From: Muribaculaceae bacterium
GTDB lineage: Bacteria; Bacteroidota; Bacteroidia; Bacteroidales; Muribaculaceae
Assembly (NCBI GenBank): GCA_017557625.1
Contig: JAFYYG010000049.1
Span: forward strand, 1-36,673
Direction: 5' to 3'
Length of the DNA stretch: 36,673 bases
This document shows positions 15,416 to 23,507 of the stretch, piece after piece. Both the position numbers and the translations under genes were made by a program. A model generated the notes under the pieces. That model was given only the letters and a program-made list of their open reading frames with translations. It ran no database searches and was not told the origin of the DNA. Position 1 is the first letter of the stretch. The number at the start of each line of letters is the position of its first letter.

Positions 15416-16180
15416 TTAGTGCGATGTTTCTGGTGTCTGGCGCTTGAAGCGGTCTTTGTTGAATATGCTTTGCCAGCGGAGTTTTATTACTCCGAAGAGC
15501 GCTTCGCTGAAGATGCCGCCGCTCATCTTGCTGGTGCCGAGCACGCGGTTGATGAACACGATGGGCACCTCCTTGATGCGGAACCCCATCTTGTAGGCGG
15601 TGAACTTCATCTCAATTTGGAAGGCATATCCCTTAAACTCCACCGCGTCGAAGTTGATGGCCTCGAGCGCCTCGCGTTTGTAGCATACAAAACCCGCTGT
15701 GGTGTCACGCACCTTCATGCCAGTGACAATGCGCACGTAGGCCGACGCATAATAACTCATCAGCACCCGGCTCATAGGCCAATTAACGACGTTTACACCC
15801 GAGATGTAGCGCGACCCCACGCTCACATCGGCTCCTTCTTCGGCACATGCGCGCTGCAACGGAATCAAATCCTCGGGACGGTGCGAGAAGTCGGCGTCCA
15901 TCTCAATGATATAGCTGTACCCCTTCTCCAACGCCCACTTGAAACCAGCGATATAGGCGGTACCCAAACCGAGCTTTCCCGAGCGTTTCACAATGTTGAT
16001 ACGGTCGGGGATTTCCTCGATGAGACGCTCCACAATCTCGGCGGTTCCATCGGGGCTGTTGTCGTCAATCACCAGCACGTCAAAGCGATGCTGCTCTTCA
16101 AGTCCTAAAACAGCCTTTATGATTGCCTCTATGTTCTCCTTCTCGTTGTAGGTGGGGATAATTACTACACTGTCGCTCAT
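15416..16180 (-). CDS. GT2 polyprenol-phosphate mannosyltransferase (DPM1-like)
   Basis: A 254-residue family 2 glycosyltransferase that would move mannose (or another hexose) from a nucleotide sugar to a polyprenyl phosphate at the inner membrane. IPTYNEKEN at the start, VLVIDDNSPDGTAEIVE near residue 35 and the DADFSHRP metal motif near residue 95 are all typical of DPM1. There is no C-terminal membrane domain, as in soluble-type DPM1 proteins. It is divergent from pdxA across a 230-base spacer. Confidence 0.9.
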   Translation of the reverse strand: MSDSVVIIPTYNEKENIEAIIKAVLGLEEQHRFDVLVIDDNSPDGTAEIVERLIEEIPDRINIVKRSGKLGLGTAYIAGFKWALEKGYSYIIEMDADFSHRPEDLIPLQRACAEEGADVSVGSRYISGVNVVNWPMSRVLMSYYASAYVRIVTGMKVRDTTAGFVCYKREALEAINFDAVEFKGYAFQIEMKFTAYKMGFRIKEVPIVFINRVLGTSKMSGGIFSEALFGVIKLRWQSIFNKDRFKRQTPETSH

Positions 16181-16410
16181 TTTGTATGTTTTATGGTAAA
16201 AATAATACCCTTTTCAGGTTTAAACGACAAAATTAGTAATAAATTCACAACTAAAGCACATTTACGCTCATTTTTTGCCGAAAATGGCAAAAAGACGAAA
16301 AACAACACCTTATTATTGCCTATTTCACAAAAAAGAAGTAATTTAGCAGATTATTTTGTACAATTTTGGCAACAGCATTTGCCAACAACAAACTAACAAA
16401 CTGACATACA
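16181..16410. promoter_or_regulatory. Divergent promoter region between GT2 and pdxA
   Basis: AT-rich. On the minus strand TAATTTTG (16228-16235) fits a -7 box for the glycosyltransferase gene. For pdxA, the AT-rich stretch near 16350-16370 (TTTTGTACAATTTTGG) is the best candidate but does not fit the consensus exactly. No gene is seen. Confidence 0.4.
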
Positions 16411-17523
16411 ATGAGTAACGAAAGAAAGATACGCATAGGCATCACTCAAGGCGACACCAACGGTGTGGGCTATGAGGTTATAATGAAATGCTTTACCAGC
16501 AACGACATCCTTGAGCTGTGCACACCCATCGTCTATGGCTCCAGCAAAATCATGAACTACCACCGCAAGGCGTTGGGGATACAGACTACCCAACTAAACA
16601 TTACACGTAATGCAGGGTACGTGAAAGAGAATCAGCTGAACTTAGTGGAGGTCATCAACGAGGAAGTGAAAATCGAACTCGGACAGCCGGGTAAGCAAGC
16701 CGGCAACGCCGCATTCATGGCTCTTGAGGCTGCCGTGAGCGACCTCAAGAAGGGTGTCATCGACGTGCTTGTCACTGCCCCCATCAACAAAGACAACATC
16801 CACAGCGAAGAGTTCTCTTTCCCTGGCCACACAGAGTATCTTGAGACCAGCCTGGGAGACGGTGCAAAAGCTCTTATGGTATTGTGCAACGACAAAATCA
16901 GAGTTGCGCTCGTCACCACACACATACCTATAGCGAAAGTGGCACAGAGCATCAACAAGGAAGATATTGTGGAAAAACTGCGCATCTTCAACGACTCCCT
17001 GCAACGCGACTTCAACATTCAGAAGCCACGCATAGCAGTACTTGGCCTCAACCCGCATTGCGGTGACAACGGGGTGATAGGAACCGAAGAGAAAGAAATC
17101 ATTGAACCAGCTATCCAAGAGGCCAATGACAACCAAATCCTGTGCTTCGGGCCCTACCCTGCCGACGGATTCTTCGGCAGCAACCAGTATCTTCGTTTTG
17201 ACGGTGTGCTTGCCATGTACCACGACCAGGGGCTCGCGCCCTTCAAGACCATCGCCATGAACGATGGAGTGAACGTGACCGCAGGACTGCCCTACGTGCG
17301 CACCAGCCCCGACCACGGCACTGGCTACGACATTGTCGGTCAAGGCATCGCCAGTGATCTGTCGATGCGTCACGCCATCTACACAGCCATCGACATCTAC
17401 CGCAACCGCAAGAACTGGGATGAGATGTATCAAAACCCTCTCAAAAAGCAGTACTTCGACAAAGGTAAGGACAACGTAGTCCTCGACCTTACCAAGATAG
17501 AAGACGAAGAACCGCTCGGGTAA
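16411..17523 (+). CDS. pdxA: 4-hydroxythreonine-4-phosphate dehydrogenase
   Basis: A 370-residue enzyme of vitamin B6 synthesis that oxidises 4-phosphohydroxy-threonine. The start IRIGITQGDTNGVGYEV matches the GDxxGIGxE family motif in its Bacteroidetes form. Metal-ligand regions are visible as FPGHTEYL, the conserved GLNPHCGDNG, and MYHDQGLAPFKT near residues 269-280, and the end PDHGTGYDIVGQG is typical. It is the first plus-strand gene of the region and leads straight into the inositol cluster, perhaps on one transcript, but has no obvious metabolic link to it. Confidence 0.95.
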   Translation: MSNERKIRIGITQGDTNGVGYEVIMKCFTSNDILELCTPIVYGSSKIMNYHRKALGIQTTQLNITRNAGYVKENQLNLVEVINEEVKIELGQPGKQAGNAAFMALEAAVSDLKKGVIDVLVTAPINKDNIHSEEFSFPGHTEYLETSLGDGAKALMVLCNDKIRVALVTTHIPIAKVAQSINKEDIVEKLRIFNDSLQRDFNIQKPRIAVLGLNPHCGDNGVIGTEEKEIIEPAIQEANDNQILCFGPYPADGFFGSNQYLRFDGVLAMYHDQGLAPFKTIAMNDGVNVTAGLPYVRTSPDHGTGYDIVGQGIASDLSMRHAIYTAIDIYRNRKNWDEMYQNPLKKQYFDKGKDNVVLDLTKIEDEEPLG

Positions 17524-17555
17524 GTTGTAAGTAATAAGTGTCAAGTAATAAGTTT
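17521..17555 (+). repeat. Heptad-word spacer, pdxA to NTP transferase
   Basis: Five consecutive 7-bp words begin exactly at the pdxA stop codon: TAAGTTG, TAAGTAA, TAAGTGT, CAAGTAA, TAAGTTT. Confidence 0.9.
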
Positions 17556-17571
17556 TTTCCTATACTAAACA

Positions 17572-18270
17572 ATGCATTACGCGATAATAGCTGCTGGTGA
17601 GGGCTCAAGGCTGGCGCAAGAGGGCATCGAGAAGCCCAAGCCGCTTGTTGAACTCAACGGCGAGCCCATGATAATGAGGCTCATGAACATATTCATGCGA
17701 TGCAATGCCGAGAGCATCTCGGTAATCATCAACGACTTCATGCCCGAGGTGCGGCATTTTCTCGACAATGTGGAGATTGAAGCCCCTCTCAACGTCATCG
17801 TGAAATCCACGCCAAGCTCCATGCACAGCTTCTGGGAGCTGAGCAAGGTGATGAAACCCGGCAAGTTCTGCCTCACCACTGTCGATACCATTTTCCGTGA
17901 GGAGGACTTCGCCAAGTACATCGCCGCTTTTGAGGCCGACACACGCCACGACGGACTATGGGCGGTGACACCGTTCATCGAGGACGAGAAGCCGCTCTAT
18001 GTGGATGTGAACCGCTGCATGAACATAAAGGCCTTCTGCGACGAGCCGTTTGAGGGTGCCAAGTACGTCTCAGGGGGCGTATATGCCATGACCGACAAGG
18101 CGTTCCCCATCCTCAACGAGTGCATCGAGAACGGCATCTCACGCATGCGCAACTTCCAGCGGGCGCTCATTGGTGCCGGCATGAAGCTAAAAGCCTATAG
18201 CATCGACAAAATCATAGACGTGGACCACGCTAGCGACATTGAAGTGGCACAAGCGTTTATCAACTCATAA
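17572..18270 (+). CDS. Sugar/inositol-phosphate nucleotidyltransferase
   Basis: A 232-residue NTP transferase with the signature AAGEGSRL near residue 6, then the KPKPLVEL lysine motif (~22-28), and a mid-chain metal region around TTVDTIF. Such enzymes join a sugar phosphate or related phosphate to a nucleotide. Its setting with inositol-phosphate synthase and a CDP-alcohol transferase suggests inositol-1-phosphate as substrate and CTP as donor, as in the archaeal IPCT enzymes; this is inference. Its C-terminal codons form part of the heptad tract that follows. Confidence 0.85.
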   Translation: MHYAIIAAGEGSRLAQEGIEKPKPLVELNGEPMIMRLMNIFMRCNAESISVIINDFMPEVRHFLDNVEIEAPLNVIVKSTPSSMHSFWELSKVMKPGKFCLTTVDTIFREEDFAKYIAAFEADTRHDGLWAVTPFIEDEKPLYVDVNRCMNIKAFCDEPFEGAKYVSGGVYAMTDKAFPILNECIENGISRMRNFQRALIGAGMKLKAYSIDKIIDVDHASDIEVAQAFINS

Positions 18271-18294
18271 CTCACAACTCATAACTGAATAACT
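18261..18294 (+). repeat. Heptad-word spacer, NTP transferase to ATP-grasp
   Basis: 7-bp words CAACTCA, TAACTCA, CAACTCA, TAACTGA run from the last codons, through the stop codon (18268-18270), to the next ATG. The repeat therefore also determines the final residues INS. Confidence 0.9.
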
Positions 18295-19182
18295 ATGGCC
18301 GATATCAACATTGCAGGAGTAATGAGGGCGGGAGCCTACTCTCCTAACCACATTGGCAACGACACCGCCATCTTCAACGCCGTCGCCGAACAGCTGCGCA
18401 AGCGGGGATGCATCGTCAACACCTACAGCGAGGAGCAGTTCAACAACGGTGACATCAAGGAGGACATCATCGTGAATATGTGCCGTGAGCACAGCTCTAT
18501 TCTCAAACTGCAAAAGCTTGAGAATAACGGGAAACTGGTTATAAACTCGGGCTTCGGCATTGAGAACTGCACCCGTGAGCGCATGACACGCATCCTGCTG
18601 GGCAACGGAATACCCTACCCCGACAGCATCATCGTCAACACCGACGAGGTGGTGAAAGACCGGCTGAAAAAGAGCGGCTTCCAAAGCTGCTGGATTAAGC
18701 GCGGCGACTTTCATGCCATGCACAAGGAGGATGTGAGCTACGTGCGCCACAGCGAGGAGGCACAAGAGGTGCTGCAAGAGTACTTCCTGCGCGGCATCAA
18801 GCGCGCCGTCATCAACGTGCATCTCGTGGGCGACCTTATCAAGTTCTACGGTGTGAGAGGCACCAACTACTTCTTCTGGTTCTACCCCTTCGACGAAGGC
18901 CACAGCAAGTATGGTCACGAGGCCATCAACGGCAGGTCGCAAGGCTTGAAATTTGACGTCAAGTATCTCAAAAGCATCTGCAACCACGCCGCCGACGAGC
19001 TGAACATAGAGATTTATGGCGGCGACTGCATCGTGGGTGCCGAGGGCGACGTGAAAATCATCGACTTCAACGACTGGCCCAGCTTCGCGCCATGCCGCAA
19101 CGATGCCGCCCCCCACATCGCCAAGCGTATTATTAACATCATCAAAGAGCGAGGAACGAAAATCGAGGATCGAAGGTCGTGA
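18295..19182 (+). CDS. ATP-grasp-like protein of the inositol cluster
   Basis: A 295-residue protein. The C-terminal part IYGGDCIVGAEGDVKIIDFN then DWPSFAPCR has the pattern of ATP-grasp ligases or kinases (Asp and Asn metal ligands late in the fold), and CWIKRGDFHAM around residue 132 looks like the lysine strand that binds ATP. ATP-grasp enzymes form amide or similar bonds through acyl-phosphates, or act as kinases; some phosphorylate inositol phosphates. The acceptor here is unknown. It lies inside the inositol cluster, 24 bases after the nucleotidyltransferase, so its product probably shares that pathway. Confidence 0.7.
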   Translation: MADINIAGVMRAGAYSPNHIGNDTAIFNAVAEQLRKRGCIVNTYSEEQFNNGDIKEDIIVNMCREHSSILKLQKLENNGKLVINSGFGIENCTRERMTRILLGNGIPYPDSIIVNTDEVVKDRLKKSGFQSCWIKRGDFHAMHKEDVSYVRHSEEAQEVLQEYFLRGIKRAVINVHLVGDLIKFYGVRGTNYFFWFYPFDEGHSKYGHEAINGRSQGLKFDVKYLKSICNHAADELNIEIYGGDCIVGAEGDVKIIDFNDWPSFAPCRNDAAPHIAKRIINIIKERGTKIEDRRS

Positions 19183-19185
19183 AAG

Positions 19186-19214
19186 CCACTACTCTACTTT
19201 TCCACTACTCTACT
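19186..19214 (+). repeat. Direct repeat spacer, ATP-grasp to phosphatidyltransferase
   Basis: CCACTACTCTACT occurs at 19186-19198 and again at 19202-19214, directly after the stop codon, followed by a related ATTTTACTATAC. Confidence 0.85.
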
Positions 19215-19231
19215 ATTTTACTATACAAAAA

Positions 19232-20194
19232 ATGAACTTCAAAGAATTAAAACAACAATATAACGAGTCGCTCAAATCGATGGACACTGAGGAGCACATC
19301 GACTTGTGGTTCTACAGGCCATTAGGCTTTGCATGGGCGGTGCTTTTCGCCAAACTCGGCATCAAGCCAAATGCCGTTACCATCGCGTCGATATTCTTAG
19401 GCGTGGCAGGTGGTATTTTGCTCTATTTTGGCGCGTCGCCGCTAATCTGGCTCAACTACTTGGGCATCTTCCTCATCATCTGGGCAAACACCTACGACAG
19501 TGCCGATGGACAGTTAGCGCGTCTCACCAAGCAGTATTCCCAGATAGGACGCATCCTCGACGGAGTGAGCGGCGACTTCTGGGCGTTTGCCATCTATTTC
19601 GCGCTTGTCTTCCGCGAGCTGCACTTTGGCGACGCTGCACTTGGCGACTTCTTTAGTCATCATAATTGGATAATATGGGCATTAGCGATTACAGCTGGTG
19701 TGAGTCATGCTCTGCAATGCGCTATGGCCGACTACTACCGTCAGTTCCACCTATATTTCCTCAAGGGCGAAGGAGGCAGCGAACTCGACAGCACTGATAA
19801 GCTTGACGAGCAAATCAAGCAATCCTCGGGCTTCAAGCGCATCACCATGTTCTTCTATCGCAACTACACTGCCAACCAGGAGCGTCTCACTCCCGCCATG
19901 CAGCGTCTGCGCCGTGAGCTGAAGAACCGGTTTGGCGATGCGATGGCACCACAGCAGTTCCGTGACGACTTCCGAGCGCTCAGCCTGCCACTGATGAAGT
20001 ACACCAACATCCTCACCTTCAACACTCGCACCATCGCCATGTTCATCTCGGTGATTATCAGGATACCCTGGCTGTATTTCGTCTTCGAGCTCGTAGTGCT
20101 CAATTCGTTGCTCATCTACATGATCATGCGCCACGAGAACATATGCAAGAAACTCACCAATGACCTAAAGGCAGGGAAATACGACGGTAAGTGA
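19232..20194 (+). CDS. CDP-alcohol phosphatidyltransferase (inositol-phosphate transferase candidate)
   Basis: Membrane enzyme of 320 residues that replaces CMP on a CDP-alcohol with an acceptor alcohol. The start at 19232 excludes an upstream frame that reads through the repeat spacer. The family motif is at residues 89-115: Asp89, Asp92-Gly93, Ala96-Arg97, Gly106, Asp110, Asp115. Asp110 and Asp115 are separated by four residues (DGVSGD) where the usual motif has three. About five hydrophobic segments surround it, with a charged loop at ~190-260. In gut Bacteroidetes the homologue beside inositol-phosphate synthase is thought to make phosphatidylinositol phosphate; a di-inositol-phosphate type product is an alternative. 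Confidence 0.88.
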   Translation: MNFKELKQQYNESLKSMDTEEHIDLWFYRPLGFAWAVLFAKLGIKPNAVTIASIFLGVAGGILLYFGASPLIWLNYLGIFLIIWANTYDSADGQLARLTKQYSQIGRILDGVSGDFWAFAIYFALVFRELHFGDAALGDFFSHHNWIIWALAITAGVSHALQCAMADYYRQFHLYFLKGEGGSELDSTDKLDEQIKQSSGFKRITMFFYRNYTANQERLTPAMQRLRRELKNRFGDAMAPQQFRDDFRALSLPLMKYTNILTFNTRTIAMFISVIIRIPWLYFVFELVVLNSLLIYMIMRHENICKKLTNDLKAGKYDGK

Positions 20195-20262
20195 TAAGTG
20201 TTAACTGTTTCTAGTTATTCTAGAAAATCTAGACGATCTAGAACTTCTAGAACTCCAGAAAA
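20188..20262 (+). repeat. Heptad then nonad tandem words, phosphatidyltransferase to HAD
   Basis: Three 7-bp words (TAAGTGA holding the stop codon, TAAGTGT, TAACTGT) are followed by 9-bp words with CTAG at 20211, 20220, 20229, 20238 and 20247, a strict 9-bp period. Confidence 0.9.
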
Positions 20263-20266
20263 AACT

Positions 20267-20977
20267 ATGAATTCTATACCAATCAACGGCATAATTTTCG
20301 ACTACGGCGGCACTATCGACAGCCGCGGTGTGCATTGGAGCGAGGTGATTTGGGACGGATACCGCGACGCACAAGTGCCAGTCACCAAAGAGCAGTTCCG
20401 CGACAGCTATGTGATGGCTGAGCGGGAACTCGCACGAGTGCGGCACATCCTTCCCAACGACAACTTCCACGACCTGCTGCTCAAGAAAATGCGCATCGAG
20501 CTGCAAGACCTCGTGGATAAGGGTCTGCTGCAAGGCGACATCGAGCCGCTGGCGCAGCAGATTGCCCAATACTGCTACGATGCGGCACGCTCCAGCATCG
20601 AGGAAGCACGACCGGTGCTCGAACTCCTGAGCCAGCACTACCCAATGATGCTTGTGAGCAACTTCTACGGCAACGTTGATAGCGTGCTGCGCGACTTCGA
20701 CCTGCGCAGGTATTTTAAAGGTGTCATCGAGAGCGCCGTCGTGGGCGTGCGCAAGCCTAATCCAGTAATCTTCAAGCTTGGAGTCGATGTCCTTGAGCTT
20801 CCCGCAAGCGAAGTCCTAGTCATAGGCGACAGCCTCAAAAAAGACATCCTCCCCGCCGAGTCCATCGGCTGCCAAGTGCTATGGCTCAAAGGCAAAGGCT
20901 GGACCGAAGATGAAGATGCCCAAACCCATCCCAATACCATCACTTCACTAAGCGAGGTGCCTACTCTCGTTTTATAG
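20267..20977 (+). CDS. HAD-superfamily hydrolase (inositol-lipid phosphatase candidate)
   Basis: A 236-residue HAD protein. The ATG at 20267 is used because the longer frame only adds translated repeat spacer. Motif I is FDYGGTID with nucleophile Asp12, motif II LVSNFYG, motif III the Lys in GVRKPNP, and motif IV VLVIGDSLKKD. Asp+2 of motif I, normally the acid/base, is Gly14. In its setting it may remove the phosphate from phosphatidylinositol phosphate or a related inositol phosphodiester. This is inferred from neighbours, and the missing Asp leaves the activity open. Confidence 0.8.
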   Translation: MNSIPINGIIFDYGGTIDSRGVHWSEVIWDGYRDAQVPVTKEQFRDSYVMAERELARVRHILPNDNFHDLLLKKMRIELQDLVDKGLLQGDIEPLAQQIAQYCYDAARSSIEEARPVLELLSQHYPMMLVSNFYGNVDSVLRDFDLRRYFKGVIESAVVGVRKPNPVIFKLGVDVLELPASEVLVIGDSLKKDILPAESIGCQVLWLKGKGWTEDEDAQTHPNTITSLSEVPTLVL

Positions 20978-21402
20978 AAAAATAACTCAAATAAATAAAA
21001 ACGTAACTATTCAACGATGTCATCATTATCAAACAATAATAACAAAACCAGACAAAAAAAACAAGATTAAATTTTAGAAAACAAAATTTTTTTGTTGAAT
21101 TTGTTCCTATTTGTTGAGTTTGTTTGATAATGAGTAAAAACATATTTTTTGCCATTTTTCGACGTTTTTCGGGTTTAATTGGGTGGGGTAGCATTATGTT
21201 TTATTAGTTATATTTAGCTGTTTGTCTGTGAAATTTAGGTTAAATTAGCAAAACGGCAGCATCGTTGTGGATATTTAACTAATAAAGTTCTTTTATTTCT
21301 TTTGTAGTTCAGAAAAAGGCAGTACCTTTACACCGCTTTTTTCGCTAAAAGCACATAAAACGAGAATATTAACCAAACAGAAAATAACAAATTATTTTAC
21401 TT
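20978..21402 (+). promoter_or_regulatory. Long AT-rich leader of the inositol-phosphate synthase gene
   Basis: No gene. It holds a perfect 14-bp inverted repeat (21023-21036 with 21120-21133), inside which the word TTTGTTGARTTTGTT occurs twice (21091-21105 and 21110-21124). A second 10-bp inverted repeat is at 21201-21210 and 21276-21285. The promoter is near 21301-21330. Regulation separate from the upstream operon is likely. Confidence 0.5.
21301..21330 (+). promoter_or_regulatory. Probable promoter of the inositol-phosphate synthase gene
   Basis: TTTG (21301-21304), an 18-base spacer and TACCTTTA (21323-21330), one base off the -7 consensus. It would give a leader of about 65 bases. Confidence 0.55.
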
Positions 21403-22710
21403 ATGAGTAATCCAAACGTAAAACCCGCTACCGGCAAATTAGGTATCATGGTAGTAGGACTTGGTGCTGTGAGCACCACATTTATGACTGGTGTCATGAT
21501 GGCACGCAAAGGTCTTGCCAAACCTGTTGGCTCAATGACACAGTACGACAAAATCCGCGTTGGTCGCGGCGAGAACAAGAAATATCTCCATTACAAAGAC
21601 ATCGTGCCGCTGGCAAAACTCGACGACATCGTGTTTGCCGCTTGGGACGTATATCCTGCTAATGCCTATGAGAGCGCCATCAACGCCGAGGTGCTCAAAG
21701 AGAAAGACATCGAGCCTGTAAAGGACGAACTGCTGAAGATTAAGCCTCTCAAGGCCGCTTTTGACAAGAACTACGCCAAGCGTCTTGACGGCGACAACGT
21801 GAAACAGTGCAAAGACCGCTGGGACATGATGGAGCAGGTGCGCGAAGATATCCGCAACTTCAAGGCTGAGACCGGCGTTGACCGCGTAGTGGTGCTCTGG
21901 GCAGCATCCACCGAGATCTACGTTGCTCCCGACAAGAACGTGCACTATAAACTTGACCAGCTCGAGGCTGCCATGAAGGCCAACGATGTTGACCACATCT
22001 CGCCATCTATGTGCTATGCCTACGCAGCACTCAAGGAGGACTGCCCATTTATCATGGGTGCTCCTAACACCACCGTTGATATCCCCGCAATGTGGCAATT
22101 AAGCGACGAGACCAAGGTGCCCATCGCCGGCAAGGACTTCAAGACCGGTCAAACCCTCGTCAAGAGCGGTTTCGCTCCTATCATCGGCGCCCGCATGCTT
22201 GGCATGAGCGGATGGTTCTCTACCAATATCCTGGGTAACCGCGACGGCCTTGTGCTCGACGAGCCCGCCAACTTCCGCACTAAAGAGGTGAGCAAGCTCT
22301 CTACCCTCGAGTCGATTCTCGTTGCCGACGAGCAGCCCGACCTCTACAGCGACATTTTCCACAAAGTGCGCATCAACTACTACCCTCCCCGCAACGACAA
22401 CAAGGAGGGCTGGGACAACATCGACATCTTCGGATGGATGGGCTACCCCATGCAGATCAAGATCAACTTCCTGTGCCGCGACTCTATCCTCGCTGCGCCT
22501 CTGTGTCTTGACTTGTGCTTGCTCATGGACCTCGCTCACCGCGCCGGCCGCTACGGCACTCAGCGCTTCCTGAGCTTCTTCCTCAAGAGCCCACAGCACG
22601 ACTATACCGTTGACGAGATTCCCGTTAACCACCTGTTCCAACAGCACACAATGCTCAAGAACACTATCCGCGAGATGGGTGGCTATGAGGCCGACGAGGA
22701 AATCGACTAA
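21403..22710 (+). CDS. Myo-inositol-1-phosphate synthase
   Basis: A 435-residue NAD-dependent enzyme that cyclises glucose-6-phosphate to inositol-1-phosphate, the entry step for inositol lipids. The nucleotide motif IMVVGLGAVSTTFMTGV is at residues ~15-30. The family landmarks VVLWAASTEIY, SMCYAYAAL, the phosphate/NAD loop (KDFKTGQTLVKSG) and NILGNRDGLVL are present, with the active-site lysines in that central stretch. It has its own probable promoter and a strong terminator, and is the last gene of the inositol cluster; I do not assign the eukaryotic name INO1. Confidence 0.96.
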   Translation: MSNPNVKPATGKLGIMVVGLGAVSTTFMTGVMMARKGLAKPVGSMTQYDKIRVGRGENKKYLHYKDIVPLAKLDDIVFAAWDVYPANAYESAINAEVLKEKDIEPVKDELLKIKPLKAAFDKNYAKRLDGDNVKQCKDRWDMMEQVREDIRNFKAETGVDRVVVLWAASTEIYVAPDKNVHYKLDQLEAAMKANDVDHISPSMCYAYAALKEDCPFIMGAPNTTVDIPAMWQLSDETKVPIAGKDFKTGQTLVKSGFAPIIGARMLGMSGWFSTNILGNRDGLVLDEPANFRTKEVSKLSTLESILVADEQPDLYSDIFHKVRINYYPPRNDNKEGWDNIDIFGWMGYPMQIKINFLCRDSILAAPLCLDLCLLMDLAHRAGRYGTQRFLSFFLKSPQHDYTVDEIPVNHLFQQHTMLKNTIREMGGYEADEEID

Positions 22711-22740
22711 GACACTAAACTAACTTCCTAAATATCTGAA

Positions 22741-22779
22741 AAGTGAGCCTCCCACTTTGCCGTGCGAGGCTCACTTTTT
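22741..22779 (+). terminator. Rho-independent terminator after inositol-phosphate synthase
   Basis: GTGAGCCTC (22743-22751) pairs with GAGGCTCAC (22766-22774), extended by AA/TT and followed by five T. Confidence 0.92.
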
Positions 22780-22800
22780 CAAAAAGGACATCACAATAAA

Positions 22801-23127
22801 ATGCAATTCACCGACCAAGAGAAAATAGCGATTCTGAGCATGCTCATCGAGATGGCGAACGCCAACGACCAGATAGCATACGAGGAGATGATCACCATCA
22901 ATCTCATCTGCCAGAAGCTGGAAATCGACCACAACTCGTTTGTCGTCGCCTACGACCTACGCTGCGAGCACGCCATCGAGGTGCTTAAGAATATGGACAG
23001 CGACAAGAAGCTGCAACTGGCACAGATGATGGTGGAGATTATCGACAGCGACAACGACGTTGACGACCGAGAGATAGCCCTGCTCAACCACGCTTGCCAT
23101 GAGATAGGTATCGACACCTTATTATAA
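22801..23127 (+). CDS. TerB-like small acidic helical protein
   Basis: A 108-residue protein with the all-helical pattern of TerB-type domains: TDQEKIAILSMLIEMANAN.QI and a second half LAQMMVEIIDSDNDVDDRE, an acidic loop that could bind metal. The ATG at 22801 is preferred; the upstream frame begins inside the terminator. No specific role can be given. Confidence 0.7.
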   Translation: MQFTDQEKIAILSMLIEMANANDQIAYEEMITINLICQKLEIDHNSFVVAYDLRCEHAIEVLKNMDSDKKLQLAQMMVEIIDSDNDVDDREIALLNHACHEIGIDTLL

Positions 23128-23150
23128 TATCACTCTTAAAAAACACCAAT

Positions 23151-23354
23151 ATGAGAAGAAGAAAAATACTGAGCATCGGTCTGTTGACAGCAATCTGCGC
23201 CGCCGCTTTTGCCCTCACAGCCACCAGCTGCAACCGCATGTTGACCTACGAGGACGGCATGTTTGACTACAACGAAATCTATACCGACGAGGCCACCAAC
23301 GACACGTTCCAGATCAACAGCGAGATTGACAACGACGACACCGAACGCTACTAA
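23151..23354 (+). CDS. Small lipoprotein
   Basis: 67 residues: a basic MRRRK start, hydrophobic core and lipobox ATSC (Cys27), then a short acidic tail of 40 residues rich in Asp, Glu and Thr. No family recognised. It lies 23 bases after the TerB-like gene. Confidence 0.65.
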   Translation: MRRRKILSIGLLTAICAAAFALTATSCNRMLTYEDGMFDYNEIYTDEATNDTFQINSEIDNDDTERY

Positions 23355-23386
23355 ATGTGGTATTGTCACGGTGTGGACACATCTTC

Positions 23387-23409
23387 TTACCCCTCCTGTA
23401 GAGGGGTAA
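23387..23409 (+). terminator. 9-bp hairpin after the small lipoprotein
   Basis: TTACCCCTC (23387-23395) and GAGGGGTAA (23401-23409) are perfectly complementary. There is no T-run, so it may be an RNA-stability or REP-type hairpin rather than a classic terminator. Confidence 0.6.
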
Positions 23410-23507
23410 CTAACCCATGAGACACAAATAAAAAAATTATCAACAACCACGTACCAAAACTCTTTTTTTCTCGTTCTTATATATAGCAGTAATCAGTAAC
23501 CTATTTT

